This document shows, in pieces, positions 50,022 through 59,074 of a stretch of DNA of 64,000 nucleotides. Position 1 is the first letter of the stretch, and each line of letters opens with the position of its first letter. The notes beneath the pieces were generated by a model. The model was not told the origin of the DNA. It ran no database searches and was given only the letters and a program-made list of their open reading frames with translations. Source of the DNA: Streptomyces flaveolus (GTDB lineage: Bacteria; Actinomycetota; Actinomycetes; Streptomycetales; Streptomycetaceae); assembly GCF_000716535.1 (NCBI RefSeq), contig NZ_JNWV01000038.1, forward strand, positions 1-64,000. The letters run 5' to 3'. The position numbers were made by a program, and so were the translations under genes.

Positions 50022-51189
50022 TCCCGGGAGCGGTCCCGGCGACGGAGGTGTCCCGCCCCTCGGCGTGGCTCTGGCCCATCTGGAGGGTCAGCCAGCGGAA
50101 GGCGGTGTCGACCTGCGGGCGCCACAGCGCCATGGTGTGCCCGCCCGCGCTGCGCGGCAGGAACACCACCCGCACCGTGGTCGGTGCCTTGGCGACGGCC
50201 TGCAGGGCCATGCCCGCCTGGTAGCCGTCGCCGGACTCGCCGGAGAGGTACAGCGCGATCCTGGGCGGCACGGCCGCCTGCCTGAGCAGGAGATAGGGGT
50301 TGTTCGCGGCGCGCAGGGCGGGGGTCTGGGCGGCGAGGGAGTCGCGTTCGCCGATCGGGTCGTTGTAGCCGGACATGCTCACCGCGGCCCGGTACCGGTC
50401 GGGGTGGGCCACGGCGAGCTTCACCGCGCAGTGCGCGCCCGCCGAGTACCCGGCCACCGCCCAGCCCCGGGGGGCCGGCTGGGCCCGGAAGTTGTCCATG
50501 ACCATCTTCGGGACGTCGATGCTGAGCCAGGTGTCGGCGTTGACCTGTCCCGGGATGTTGGCGCAGCCCGTGTCCACGCCGGCCAGCAGGTTGGTGCGCG
50601 GGGCGACCAGGATGAACGGCGCCACCCGCCCGCTCCTCATCAGCGGCAGCAACTGCTCGTGCGCCTTGAGCGACCCGAACCACGCCTTCGCGGAACCGGG
50701 GTAGCCCGGCAGCAGTTCCACCACCGGGAACTTCTTGTTCCGGTAGGCCGGCTCGTCGTACTGCGGCGGCAGCCAGACGTAGACCTCGGCGTTCACGCCG
50801 GAGACCCGGCCCCTGAGCTGGGTGACGCGGACTCCGCCGGCCGCGCGCATGCCGGGTCCGTCGGCGGCCGCGAAGGTCTGTCGGACCTTGGGCAGCCGGG
50901 CCACCGTGATGCCGCCGGTGCCGTCCTTGCCGAGGTCGGCGGCCTGCTGGACGTGGTCGCCGGTGCCGAGCAGGTCGGCCCAGTTGTCGTAGAGGTCGTT
51001 CTGATTGTTGACCAGCACGAAGACCAGGGTGACGGCCGTGCCCTGGGCGAACAGCAGCATGAGGATCCGGGCCGTGATCCGCAGGGGTTTCGGCCCGCGC
51101 ATCCGCGACCACAGGACGAGCGGCAGTATGAGGGCGACGACCGACAGCAGGATGGCCGTGCAGAGGAACGGGGTCCCGGTGAGGCTCAT
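49930..51189 (-). CDS. Membrane-anchored or secreted esterase (esterase D/antigen 85-like)
   Basis: A 419-residue protein from ATG 51189 (MSLTGTPFLCTAILLSVV). Two N-terminal hydrophobic helices (residues about 8-30 and 38-60) suggest a membrane anchor, then an alpha/beta hydrolase: VELLPGYPG, FILVAPRTN, nucleophile serine in AGYSAGAHCAVK, late histidine in AGGHTMALW. It resembles the esterase D family that includes mycolyltransferases. The last 40 residues are low-complexity Thr/Ser/Ala and overlap the TRIC gene on the other strand. Confidence 0.86.
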   Translation of the reverse strand: MSLTGTPFLCTAILLSVVALILPLVLWSRMRGPKPLRITARILMLLFAQGTAVTLVFVLVNNQNDLYDNWADLLGTGDHVQQAADLGKDGTGGITVARLPKVRQTFAAADGPGMRAAGGVRVTQLRGRVSGVNAEVYVWLPPQYDEPAYRNKKFPVVELLPGYPGSAKAWFGSLKAHEQLLPLMRSGRVAPFILVAPRTNLLAGVDTGCANIPGQVNADTWLSIDVPKMVMDNFRAQPAPRGWAVAGYSAGAHCAVKLAVAHPDRYRAAVSMSGYNDPIGERDSLAAQTPALRAANNPYLLLRQAAVPPRIALYLSGESGDGYQAGMALQAVAKAPTTVRVVFLPRSAGGHTMALWRPQVDTAFRWLTLQMGQSHAEGRDTSVAGTAPGTTPRSPSTGGSTRAALASGTASRAGAVRKP

Positions 51190-51354
51190 GTCCCCATAGA
51201 GGGGAATTCGGAGCGGCGGGTTGTGGACGAGTCCGGACACTTACCGAGAAATTGCCGGAACCTCACCCGGGAGCGGGAGCGGATCATCCGTTGATCACTT
51301 CACCCCAGGCCAAGAAAGCTACCGCTTAGTAGTTTCCTGCTGTACCGTTCAGCC

Positions 51355-52218
51355 ATGCCAGAAGCAGCTTCCGCCCCATCCCCGACGCGGGCCCTGATCG
51401 GCGACAGCGAGTTCGACCGCGACACCGCGGTCACCCGGCGCGAGCCCGGCGTCTACGACATCGACCTCTCGGCCGGCTGGACCATCATCAGCGCCGTCAA
51501 CGGCGGCTATCTGCTGGCCGTGCTCGGCCGGGCCCTCGCGGACACCCTCCCGCACCCGGACCCCTTCTCCGTCACCGCGCACTACCTGACCGCCTCCCGG
51601 CCCGGCCCGGCGGTCGTCCGCACCGAGACCGTCCGCACCGGCCGCACCCTCTCCACCGGCCAGGCCTCGCTCTTCCAGTACGACGACGAGGGCAACAAGG
51701 TCGAACGCATCCGCGTCCTCGCCTCCTACGGCGACCTCGCCACCCTCCCCGACGACGTCCGGACGACCGCCGCCCCGCCCGCGATGCCTCCGCTGGAGCA
51801 GTGCTTCGGCCCCGAGGACGGGCCTGCCCCGGTCGAGGGCAGCTCCGCCATCGCCGACCGGCTGATGCTCAAGCTCGACCCCGCCACCCTCGGCTGGGCG
51901 CTCGGCGCGCCCTCCGGCAAGGGGGAGATGCGCGCCTGGCTCGGCCTCGCCGACGGCCGGGACGCCGACCCGCTCTCGCTGCTCCTCGCCGTGGACGCCC
52001 TCCCGCCCACCGCCTTCGAGCTGGGCCTCAAGGGCTGGGTGCCCACCGTGGAGCTCACCGTCCACGTCCGGCACCGCCCGGCCCCCGGCCCGCTGCGGGT
52101 GTCCATCACCACCCGCAACCTGGCCGGCGGCTTCCTGGAGGAGGACGCCGAGGTCTGGGACAGCGCGGACCGCCTGGTCGCCCAGTCCCGTCAGCTTGCC
52201 CGGGTCAGGCTCGGCTGA
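51355..52218 (+). CDS. Acyl-CoA thioesterase-like double-hotdog protein
   Basis: A 287-residue cytoplasmic protein from ATG 51355. Two hotdog folds: the first with INGGYLLAVLGRALADT-like helix (AVNGGYLLAVLGRAL) and TAHYLTASRPG, the second with PLSLLLAVDALPPTAFEL and VELTVHVRHRP. It fits the TesB-like thioesterase superfamily. The substrate is unknown. Its end overlaps the convergent gene by 14 bases. The 165-base upstream region has an imperfect dyad around TACCGCTTAGTA. Confidence 0.85.
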   Translation: MPEAASAPSPTRALIGDSEFDRDTAVTRREPGVYDIDLSAGWTIISAVNGGYLLAVLGRALADTLPHPDPFSVTAHYLTASRPGPAVVRTETVRTGRTLSTGQASLFQYDDEGNKVERIRVLASYGDLATLPDDVRTTAAPPAMPPLEQCFGPEDGPAPVEGSSAIADRLMLKLDPATLGWALGAPSGKGEMRAWLGLADGRDADPLSLLLAVDALPPTAFELGLKGWVPTVELTVHVRHRPAPGPLRVSITTRNLAGGFLEEDAEVWDSADRLVAQSRQLARVRLG

Positions 52219-52786
52219 GCGGCTCGCGCCCCAGCCAGGCCGCCAGGCGCTCGTAGGGGCCGGCTCCTTCTGGGGCCGGCACCGGCGCCTCGAAGGGGCG
52301 GCCCTCACGCGGCCCGTCGGGCAGTGCCTCGTGCGCGGCGGCCAGCGCGAACTCGGCCGGCTCCGGATCGAGCGCGAGCGGATGGCCGACCGCCTCGGAG
52401 AGATCCCAGGTGTGCGCCACGATCTCCATCACATACGCCGACAGCGCGGCCCGCCCGGAGATCTCTCCCCACGGCATCCGCACGGTCGACGCCATCCGCT
52501 CCTCGCTCGCCCAGGCCTTCACGGCCCGCTCCCTGACCTCGTCGTACGCCTCCGCCCAGCGGTTGTCCGGGACGTCGGGCGCGGTCATCGGCTCGGACTG
52601 CCCGTCGGCGCCCTCACCGACGAGCGCGATCCGGCGGGTGCCGCCGACGACATGGCCCAGCAGCGCCCGCACGTCGAACTCGGTGCAGGGCGTCGGGAGG
52701 GTGAGCTGGTCGGGGCGGACGGTCCGGATGAGCTCGGTCGCCTGGACGGTGGCGCGGGCGTACAGGGGGCGGGGATCGATGGACAT
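52205..52786 (-). CDS. TIGR03086 family metal-binding protein (DinB/maleylpyruvate isomerase-like)
   Basis: A 193-residue protein from ATG 52786 (MSIDPRPLYARATVQATEL), with GAGAGG upstream. The four-helix bundle metal histidines are in VRALLGHVVGGTRR and VMEIVAHTWDLSEAVG; TPCTEFDV is also typical. Members are mycothiol- or metal-dependent enzymes of mostly unknown substrate. It is divergent from the WYL regulator, with a strong palindrome between them. Confidence 0.87.
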   Translation of the reverse strand: MSIDPRPLYARATVQATELIRTVRPDQLTLPTPCTEFDVRALLGHVVGGTRRIALVGEGADGQSEPMTAPDVPDNRWAEAYDEVRERAVKAWASEERMASTVRMPWGEISGRAALSAYVMEIVAHTWDLSEAVGHPLALDPEPAEFALAAAHEALPDGPREGRPFEAPVPAPEGAGPYERLAAWLGREPLSRA

Positions 52787-52842
52787 GCCGGGCCTCTCTC
52801 GGGTGGATGCGCGTCGGTGCTGGGAAGAGGCTCCCTCGAAAA

Positions 52843-52861
52843 CCTGACAACCACTGTCAGG
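52843..52861. promoter_or_regulatory. Palindromic operator between TIGR03086 gene and WYL regulator
   Basis: CCTGACA-ACCAC-TGTCAGG is a perfect 7-bp dyad with a 5-base centre. It sits 57 bases upstream of one divergent gene and 39 upstream of the other, the classical place for an autoregulated repressor site. Confidence 0.75.
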
Positions 52862-52899
52862 CATTGTCCCGGCCACCCGCACGGCGGGATCCTGGCGCG

Positions 52900-53877
52900 G
52901 TGAAGTCCGACCGGCTGCTCTCGATCCTGCTGCTCCTCCAGACCCGGGGCCGCGTCCCCGCGCCCGAACTCGCCGACCGGCTGGAGGTGTCGGTCCGCAC
53001 CATCTACCGCGACGTGGAGGCGCTGTCCGCCGCCGGCGTCCCGGTGTACGCCGAGCGCGGCCGGCACGGCGGCATCGAACTCCTCCCGGGCTTCCGCACC
53101 GACGTCACCGGGCTGACCACCGACGAGTCCCGCGCCCTGTTCGTCCTGGCCGCTCAGGGCGCCCATGCCGCACTCGGCCTCGACGCGGCTCTCGGCTCGG
53201 CCCTGCGCAAGGTGATGGCCGCGCTGCCGGCGCCGCACCGGCCCGCCGCCGAGGTGACCAGCCGCCGCATCCTGGTCGACGCCACCCGCTGGAGGAGCGG
53301 CCCGCGGCACTCCGCCGACCTGGACGTGCTCCAGGACGCGGTGTTCTCCGACCGGCGCCTGAGACTGCGCTACCGGCACAGCGGGGAGCGGGAACCGCGG
53401 ACGTACACCGTGGATCCCTACGGCCTCGTCGCCAAGGCCGGGGTCTGGTACCTCGTCGCCGACCGGCGCGGCCGGCCCCGGCTGTTCCGCGCCGACCGCG
53501 TGCGCTCGGCCCGTCTGCTGGACGAGCCCGTACGGCGCCGGCCCGGCGTCGAACTCGCGGACGTCTGGGAGCTGTTGCGCCGACAGGTGGAGGAGCGGGA
53601 GGACGAGATCGAGGTCACCGTGCGGGTACGGCGTGAACTGCTCGACATGTTCCAGCGCATGGTCGCCGCACAACTGACGGCTCCGCCCGAGGACGACGGC
53701 GCGAGCGAGTGGGTCACCGCGCGGCTGGCCTACCCGGTGCTGCGCGCGGTGCGCCAACTCCTCGCCTTCTCCGACCGGGTGGAGATCCTGGACCCGCCCG
53801 AGGCCCGCGCGGAACTGCTGGCCGGGGCCCGCTCCGTCACGGCCCTGTACCAGGGGGAGGATCCGGCCGACGGCTGA
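52900..53877 (+). CDS. WYL-domain transcriptional regulator (YafY-type)
   Basis: A 325-residue regulator from GTG 52900 (MKSDRLLSILLLLQTRGRV). The N-terminal DeoR/HTH_11 helix-turn-helix (APELADRLEVSVRTIYRDVEAL) is followed by the WYL domain (YTVDPYGLVAKAGVWYLVADRRGRP) and the WCX C-terminal extension (ARLAYPVLRAVRQLLAFSDRVEILDPPE). WYL domains sense small ligands or nucleic acids. It probably binds the palindrome just upstream and controls the divergent gene. Confidence 0.92.
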   Translation: MKSDRLLSILLLLQTRGRVPAPELADRLEVSVRTIYRDVEALSAAGVPVYAERGRHGGIELLPGFRTDVTGLTTDESRALFVLAAQGAHAALGLDAALGSALRKVMAALPAPHRPAAEVTSRRILVDATRWRSGPRHSADLDVLQDAVFSDRRLRLRYRHSGEREPRTYTVDPYGLVAKAGVWYLVADRRGRPRLFRADRVRSARLLDEPVRRRPGVELADVWELLRRQVEEREDEIEVTVRVRRELLDMFQRMVAAQLTAPPEDDGASEWVTARLAYPVLRAVRQLLAFSDRVEILDPPEARAELLAGARSVTALYQGEDPADG

Positions 53878-53920
53878 ACCCGCCAGCGGTGGCGGAGAGG
53901 TGCGGCCTGCCGTGAACGGC

Positions 53921-54547
53921 TCAGTCCAGCCAGTGGCTGCGGCCGATGCTGATGAGCCGAAGCTGGCGGGTGGCGAGCTGCGTGACCCGCTCCCGCTCCT
54001 CCGCCGGGGCCTCCAGCGCCTCCAGGAACAGGGAGGCGGTGATGAGCATCTGGTCGACGTAGAGGTGCGCGAGCATCAGCAGGTCGTCGTCGCTCCAGCC
54101 CGCCGCCTCCGGGTCCTTGGCCAGCTCGGTCTTCACCTCCTCGGCGAACCGGTGCAGTTGGGACCGGATGGCCTCGCGCACCGGCTGAACTCCGCCATGT
54201 CGCTCCCGGGCGATGAAACGGACATGTGCGGGGTACGCGTCTACGTGACGGGCGATCAACTCGACGGCGCGCGTGATGCGTTCCTCGCTGTCGCCCGTGG
54301 TGGACACCGTCGTCCGCACCATCGGATGCAGGCTGCCCAGCGCCTCGTCGACCAGGGCCACGCCGAGGTCGGCGGTCGAGCGGAAGTGCCGGTAGAAGGC
54401 GGTCGGGGCCACCCCGACGGCTCGGGTGACCTCGCGCAGACCCAGGCTGCTCAGGCTCTGCTCCTCCAGCAGCGCGAGCGCCGCGTCGAGGAACGCCTGC
54501 CGGGTCTTCTGCTTCTGGGCCTGCCGGATGCCGAGGGTGTGACTCAT
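53921..54547 (-). CDS. TetR family regulator
   Basis: A 208-residue repressor from ATG 54547 (MSHTLGIRQAQKQKTRQAFL). The DNA-binding domain is SLSSLGLREVTRAVGVAPTAFYRHF; the rest is an all-helical ligand domain. HTH residues and the operator resemble FabR-type lipid regulators, but that is only suggestive. AACAACTGTT sites lie directly upstream of its start and before the divergent small membrane proteins. Confidence 0.92.
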   Translation of the reverse strand: MSHTLGIRQAQKQKTRQAFLDAALALLEEQSLSSLGLREVTRAVGVAPTAFYRHFRSTADLGVALVDEALGSLHPMVRTTVSTTGDSEERITRAVELIARHVDAYPAHVRFIARERHGGVQPVREAIRSQLHRFAEEVKTELAKDPEAAGWSDDDLLMLAHLYVDQMLITASLFLEALEAPAEERERVTQLATRQLRLISIGRSHWLD

Positions 54548-54555
54548 GTCATCCA

Positions 54556-54639
54556 GTTAACAACTGTTCTCTGGAATTGAAAAGCCGTCGGGAGCGCTAG
54601 ACTCGAAGTCAGTGAACAACTGTTACTACAACTGTTCAC
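54556..54639. promoter_or_regulatory. TetR operators between the regulator and small membrane genes
   Basis: GTTAACAACTGTTC at 54556-54569 and, at 54612-54639, a larger dyad with outer arms GTGAACA and TGTTCAC that contains AACAACTGTT and its complement. The common AACWRTTGTT-type core repeated on both sides of the divergent promoters points to binding by the adjacent TetR protein. Confidence 0.75.
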
Positions 54640-54692
54640 CGAGACTTCACACCGGCTGAACACGAGGCATATCGGAGGGGGGATCTGATCCC

Positions 54693-54860
54693 ATGCTGTT
54701 CCTCGTCGCCGCACTCATGCTGCTCGGCGTCGTGCTGGGCACCGTCGCTCACGCATCGCTGACCGTCACCGCCGTCCTGGCCGCCGTCATCGCCGTCTGG
54801 CTCGGCGTCTTCGCCATCCGCGAGCGTCACGGGCGCCGCCGCCACACCTCGGCCAACTGA
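54693..54860 (+). CDS. Small membrane protein (55 residues)
   Basis: ATG 54693 with GGAGGGGGG 9-10 bases upstream gives MLFLVAALMLLGVVLGTVAH and a second helix (TVTAVLAAVIAVWLGVFAI), then a basic end RERHGRRRHTSAN. Two membrane helices with the C-terminus in the cytoplasm are likely. It lies behind the TetR operators, so the regulator probably controls it, and it is 53 bases before a second small membrane gene. No function known. Confidence 0.72.
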   Translation: MLFLVAALMLLGVVLGTVAHASLTVTAVLAAVIAVWLGVFAIRERHGRRRHTSAN

Positions 54861-54913
54861 CCGCCCGAACCTCGGCCAGCCGCCCCCGGAAAGGACTTCA
54901 GGAGCTGAGCGTC

Positions 54914-55198
54914 ATGCACCTCACCGCACCGGCCACCGGCCGCACCCGCACCGACATCCGCCCGCGCCCCCGCGACGCCGACGGCATGGCCGTCGCGTCC
55001 TTCATCCTCGGCCTCCTCGGCCTGCTCGTCCTCAACCTCTTCCTCGGCCCGATCGCCATCGTCCTGGCCACGGTCGCCCTCTGGCGCGGCACGACCCGCC
55101 GGGGCCGCGCCTACCTCGGCCTGGCCCTGGGCATCGCCGACCTGGCGGTCCTCGTCACGGCGATGGAACTCTCGGGCACGGTGTCCTGGAGCCTGTGA
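54914..55198 (+). CDS. DUF4190 small membrane protein
   Basis: A 94-residue protein from ATG 54914. After a charged N-terminus (RTRTDIRPRPRDADGMA) come the DUF4190 marks: MAVASFILGLLGLLVLNLF and RGRAYLGLALGIADLAVLV, two hydrophobic segments. Likely co-transcribed with the 55-residue protein under TetR control. Function unknown. Confidence 0.85.
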   Translation: MHLTAPATGRTRTDIRPRPRDADGMAVASFILGLLGLLVLNLFLGPIAIVLATVALWRGTTRRGRAYLGLALGIADLAVLVTAMELSGTVSWSL

Positions 55199-55957
55199 GC
55201 GGCCGGCAGCCCCGGGCCCTTCACCGCACCCGCACGGCGGCCCCACCCGGCCGCCCCGCCGCCTGGCGGTACCCACACGGTCGTTGTCCCGCCGCACCCG
55301 TCGACTGGCTGCTGCGTCGCCTGGCGGCACCCGCACGGTCGTTGTCCTGCCGCACCCGCAAGGCGGCCCCACCGGCTGGCCGGCCGCCACGCTGCTGTCC
55401 GATCGCATCGGCCGACCGGTCGCCCCGCTGCTGTCCGACCGCACGCGCCGGCCGGCCGCAGTGTCACGCGCGCCGACCGGCACCCCGCCGCCCCGCCGCG
55501 CCCGTCGACTGGCCGCCCCGTCGCCTGGCGGCACCCGTACGGCCGTTGTCCCGCCGCACCCGTACGGCGGCCCCACCGGCCGACCGGTCGCAGCGCTGCT
55601 GTCCGACCGCACGTGCCGGCCGGCCGCAGCGTCGCGCGTGCCGACCGGCACCCCGCCGCCCTGCCGCACCTGTCGACTGGCCGTTCCGTCGCCTGGCGGC
55701 ACCCGCACGGCCGTTGTCCCGCCGGACCGGCTGCATCGCCGCCCCGTCGGACCGGCTGCATCGCCGCCCCGTCGGACCGGCTGCACCGCGCCGCGCCCGC
55801 CGTGGGCGATCGTTCCGCAGGGTGGAACGGGTGGGCGCGGCCGACAGTGCCGGGTGCGCCGCCACCGAGCCCTGGCGCGGCCGACGCGAGGCGCGAAGCC
55901 AACAGCACCCACTCGCGGCCGAAACCGACCGCAGGAGAGCCGTAGAATCGCCTCACC
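55199..55957. repeat. Intergenic repeat cluster before the cysteine desulfurase gene
   Basis: This 759-base stretch has no convincing gene. A core beginning GCCTGGCGGCACCCGCACGG occurs at 55261, 55319, 55523 and 55691 with small changes. A larger block with GTCGACTGG, the core and CTGCTGTCCGACCGCAC occurs about three times with a period near 170-200 bases. At 55723-55785 a 25-base unit (CGGACCGGCTGCATCGCC...) is repeated 2.5 times in tandem. It is very GC-rich and open in several frames on both strands. Confidence 0.8.
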
Positions 55958-57127
55958 ATGGCTTACCTCGACCACGCCGCGACCACCCCGATGCTCCCGG
56001 AGGCGGCGGAGGCATTCACCGCCCAGTTGAGCATCACGGGCAACGCCTCCTCCCTCCACGCATCCGGCCGCCAAGCACGCCGTACGGTCGAGGAATCCCG
56101 CGAGACCCTCGCGGAAGCACTCGGCGCCCGCCCCAGCGAGGTCGTCTTCACCTCCGGCGGCACCGAGGCCGACAATCTCGCCGTCAAGGGCCTGTACTGG
56201 TCCCGCCGCGACGCCGACCCGGCCCGCACCCGCATCTTGGCCAGCCCCGTCGAGCACCACGCCGTACTGGACGCCGTGCACTGGCTCGGTGAGCACGAGG
56301 GTGCCACCGTCGAGTACCTCCCCGTCGACCGCTACGGCCGCGTCCACCCCGAGGCGCTGCGCGAGGCCATCGCCCGCGACCCCGCCGACGTCGCCCTGGC
56401 CACCGTGATGTGGGCCAACAACGAGATCGGCACGGTCATGCCGATCCGTGAACTGGTCGACGTCACCGCCGAGTTCGGCATCCCGCTGCACGCCGACGCG
56501 GTCCAGGCCTTCGGCCAGGTCCCGGTCGACTTCGAGGCCTCGGGCCTGGCCGCCATGACCGTCTCCGGACACAAGATCGGCGGCCCGTACGGCATCGGCG
56601 CGCTGATCCTCGGCCGCGAGCACACCCCCGTACCCGTCCTGCACGGCGGCGGCCAGGAGCGGCATGTGCGCTCCGGCACGCTGGACGTCCCGGCCATCGC
56701 CTCCTTCGCCGTCGCCGGCCGGCTCGCCGCCGAGCAGCGCGAGTGGTTCGCCCACGAGATCGGCGCCCTGCGCGATCAGCTCATCGACGCCGTGCGCAGC
56801 GCCGTACCGGACGCGATCCTCGGCGGCGACCCGGCGCCCGAGGGCCGGCTCCCGGCCAACGCCCACTTCACCTTCCCCGGCTGCGAGGGCGACTCCCTGC
56901 TGCTCCTGCTGGACGCCCAGGGCATCGAGTGCTCCACCGGCTCCGCCTGCACCGCGGGCGTCGCCCAGCCCAGCCACGTCCTGCTCGCCACCGGCACCGA
57001 CCCGGACCTGGCCCGCGGCACGCTGCGCTTCTCCCTCGGCCACACCTCCACGGAGGCGGACATCGAGGCCGTGGCCAAGGCGATCGGCCCGGCGGTGGAA
57101 CGCGCCCGCGCGGCCGGACTCACGTAG
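55958..57127 (+). CDS. Cysteine desulfurase (NifS/IscS-type)
   Basis: A 389-residue PLP enzyme from ATG 55958 ([16 protein letters not shown]). It removes sulfur from cysteine for tRNA thiolation or Fe-S clusters. [21 protein letters not shown], the PLP lysine in [13 protein letters not shown] and the active cysteine in [13 protein letters not shown] are all present. It is 785 bases before mnmA on the same strand, with an amidase gene between on the other strand, which supports a role in 2-thiouridine synthesis. Confidence 0.95.
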   Translation: MAYLDHAATTPMLPEAAEAFTAQLSITGNASSLHASGRQARRTVEESRETLAEALGARPSEVVFTSGGTEADNLAVKGLYWSRRDADPARTRILASPVEHHAVLDAVHWLGEHEGATVEYLPVDRYGRVHPEALREAIARDPADVALATVMWANNEIGTVMPIRELVDVTAEFGIPLHADAVQAFGQVPVDFEASGLAAMTVSGHKIGGPYGIGALILGREHTPVPVLHGGGQERHVRSGTLDVPAIASFAVAGRLAAEQREWFAHEIGALRDQLIDAVRSAVPDAILGGDPAPEGRLPANAHFTFPGCEGDSLLLLLDAQGIECSTGSACTAGVAQPSHVLLATGTDPDLARGTLRFSLGHTSTEADIEAVAKAIGPAVERARAAGLT

Positions 57128-57848
57128 CCGCGCGGGGCGACGCGGCCGTCCCGGCCGCCTTCCGCGCGGCGCGGACCAGGCGTATGTACCGGTCCCAGTC
57201 CCAGAACCGTCCCGGATCGGTGTGGTCCGTCCCCGGCACCTCCACGTGCCCGATGATGTGCTCGCGGTCCACGGGCATGCCGTACCGCTCGCATATCGCC
57301 GCCGTCAGCCGCGCCGAGGCCGCGTACATCTCGTCCGTGAAGGACGACGCGTCCTCCACGAAGCCCTCGTGCTCTATGCCGACGCTGCGTTCGTTGTACT
57401 GCCGGTTGCCCGCGTGGAAGGCCACGTCCAGCTCCCGGACCAACTGCGTGACCCGCCCGTCCTTGCGCACGATGTAGTGCGCCGCCGCCCCGTGCCCCGG
57501 GTCCCGGAAGACCTTCACCGCGGACGCGTAGCCGCCCTGGGTGACGTGGATGACCACCCGGTCCACCCGGTAGTCGGACGGCCGGTCCGCGAGCCGGTAG
57601 TTCGCCGCCGAGGCCCCCACCCAGCGCGCGCCCCGGAAGTCCACCGCGCCCGCCACCCGCGGCTTGTCCACCCCGGGCATCCGCCACCACAGCCGGGACA
57701 ACTCCTCCCGGGCCAGCACGGCCGTGCCCACAGCCGCGGCGGCCCCGCCGACCAGCAGCGCCCGCCGCCCCAGCCGCCGGTCCGTGTCGTCCTTCGCCGC
57801 GCCCATGTCCGCCCCCGTCGCCGCCGGCATCACCGGCCCCGTCGCCAC
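57120..57848 (-). CDS. Secreted N-acetylmuramoyl-L-alanine amidase (amidase_2/PGRP)
   Basis: Up to 242 residues from GTG 57848; internal ATG codons at residues 7 and 15 are also possible. An [21 protein letters not shown] signal looks like a Tat or lipoprotein-less Sec signal with a twin arginine. The amidase_2 domain has zinc ligands in [15 protein letters not shown] and [14 protein letters not shown]. It would cut peptidoglycan side chains. Its end overlaps the desulfurase gene by 8 bases in convergent order. Confidence 0.9.
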   Translation of the reverse strand: MATGPVMPAATGADMGAAKDDTDRRLGRRALLVGGAAAAVGTAVLAREELSRLWWRMPGVDKPRVAGAVDFRGARWVGASAANYRLADRPSDYRVDRVVIHVTQGGYASAVKVFRDPGHGAAAHYIVRKDGRVTQLVRELDVAFHAGNRQYNERSVGIEHEGFVEDASSFTDEMYAASARLTAAICERYGMPVDREHIIGHVEVPGTDHTDPGRFWDWDRYIRLVRAARKAAGTAASPRAAT

Positions 57849-57912
57849 CCTCTGCGATCGTCAACGGATACCAGGCCGACGCGGTTCCCGCGCCCCGTAC
57901 CCTGGAAGGGCT

Positions 57913-59043
57913 ATGACTGACACCCCGCAGCGCACCCGCCCCCTCCGCGTCCTCGCCGCCATGTCCGGCGGAGTCGACTCCGCCGTCGCCGCCGCGCGTG
58001 CCGCGGAAGCAGGCCACGACGTCACCGGCGTCCACCTCGCGCTCTCCGCGAACCCGCAGTCGTTCCGCACCGGCGCGCGGGGCTGCTGCACCATCGAGGA
58101 CTCGCGCGACGCCCGCCGCGCGGCCGACGTCATCGGCATCCCGTTCTACGTCTGGGACCTCGCCGACCGCTTCCGTGAGGACGTCGTCGAGGACTTCGTC
58201 GCCGAGTACGAGGCCGGCCGCACCCCGAACCCGTGCCTGCGCTGCAACGAGAAGATCAAGTTCGCCGCGCTGCTGGACAAGGCGCTGGCCCTCGGCTTCG
58301 ACGCCGTCTGCACCGGCCACTACGCCAAGGTGATCGTGAACGCGGACGGCTCCCGTGAGCTGCACCGCGCCTCCGACATGGCGAAGGACCAGTCGTACGT
58401 CCTCGGCGTGCTCGACGAGAAGCAGCTCGCGCACGCGATGTTCCCGCTCGGCGACACGGTCACCACCAAGGAGGAGATCCGCGCGGAGGCCGAGCGCCGG
58501 GGCCTGGCCGTGGCCAAGAAGCCCGACTCGCACGACATCTGCTTCATCGCCGACGGCGACACCCAGGGCTTCCTCGCCAAGCGGCTCGGCAAGGCCGAGG
58601 GCGACATCGTGGACGAGTCCGGCGCCAAGCTGGGCACGCACGAGGGCGCGTACGGCTTCACCATCGGCCAGCGCAAGGGCCTGCGGATCGGCACCCCGGC
58701 CCCGGACGGCAAGCCGCGCTACGTCCTGGACATCTCCCCGGTGACCAACACGGTCACCGTCGGCCCCGCCGACGCCCTGGACGTCACCGCCCTCACCGCG
58801 ATCAAGCCCCGCTGGTGCGGCACCGCTCCGACCGGCGCCGGCACCTACACCGCCCAGCTGCGCGCCCACGGCGGCGAGACCGAGGTGACCGCCGAGCCGG
58901 TCGACGGCGAGCTGCGCGTGACGTTCACCGAGCCGGTCCGCGGGGTCGCCCCCGGCCAGGCGATCGTCCTGTACGACGGCACGCGCGTGGTCGGCTCGGC
59001 GACGATCGCGTCGACCACGCGCGCGACGGCCGCGGCGGTCTGA
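57913..59043 (+). CDS. mnmA: tRNA 2-thiouridylase MnmA
   Basis: A 376-residue enzyme that thiolates U34 of tRNAs for Lys, Glu and Gln. ATG 57913 has AAGGG 6 bases upstream. P-loop [13 protein letters not shown], catalytic cysteine [15 protein letters not shown], sulfur-relay cysteine [11 protein letters not shown], and the C-terminal beta barrel are intact. It should receive sulfur from the desulfurase encoded just before. Confidence 0.96.
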   Translation: MTDTPQRTRPLRVLAAMSGGVDSAVAAARAAEAGHDVTGVHLALSANPQSFRTGARGCCTIEDSRDARRAADVIGIPFYVWDLADRFREDVVEDFVAEYEAGRTPNPCLRCNEKIKFAALLDKALALGFDAVCTGHYAKVIVNADGSRELHRASDMAKDQSYVLGVLDEKQLAHAMFPLGDTVTTKEEIRAEAERRGLAVAKKPDSHDICFIADGDTQGFLAKRLGKAEGDIVDESGAKLGTHEGAYGFTIGQRKGLRIGTPAPDGKPRYVLDISPVTNTVTVGPADALDVTALTAIKPRWCGTAPTGAGTYTAQLRAHGGETEVTAEPVDGELRVTFTEPVRGVAPGQAIVLYDGTRVVGSATIASTTRATAAAV

Positions 59044-59074
59044 ACCGCCCTCGGTCCCGCGCGGAACGACGCGC

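Noticed and set aside
55723..55785. 25-base tandem repeats as a CRISPR array
   Set aside because: Units abut with no spacers, and no cas gene is present.
54827..57043. Long open frame on the minus strand opposite the repeat cluster and cysteine desulfurase
   Set aside because: It is antisense to a clear gene, has no domain, and its composition is what GC-rich third positions give by chance.
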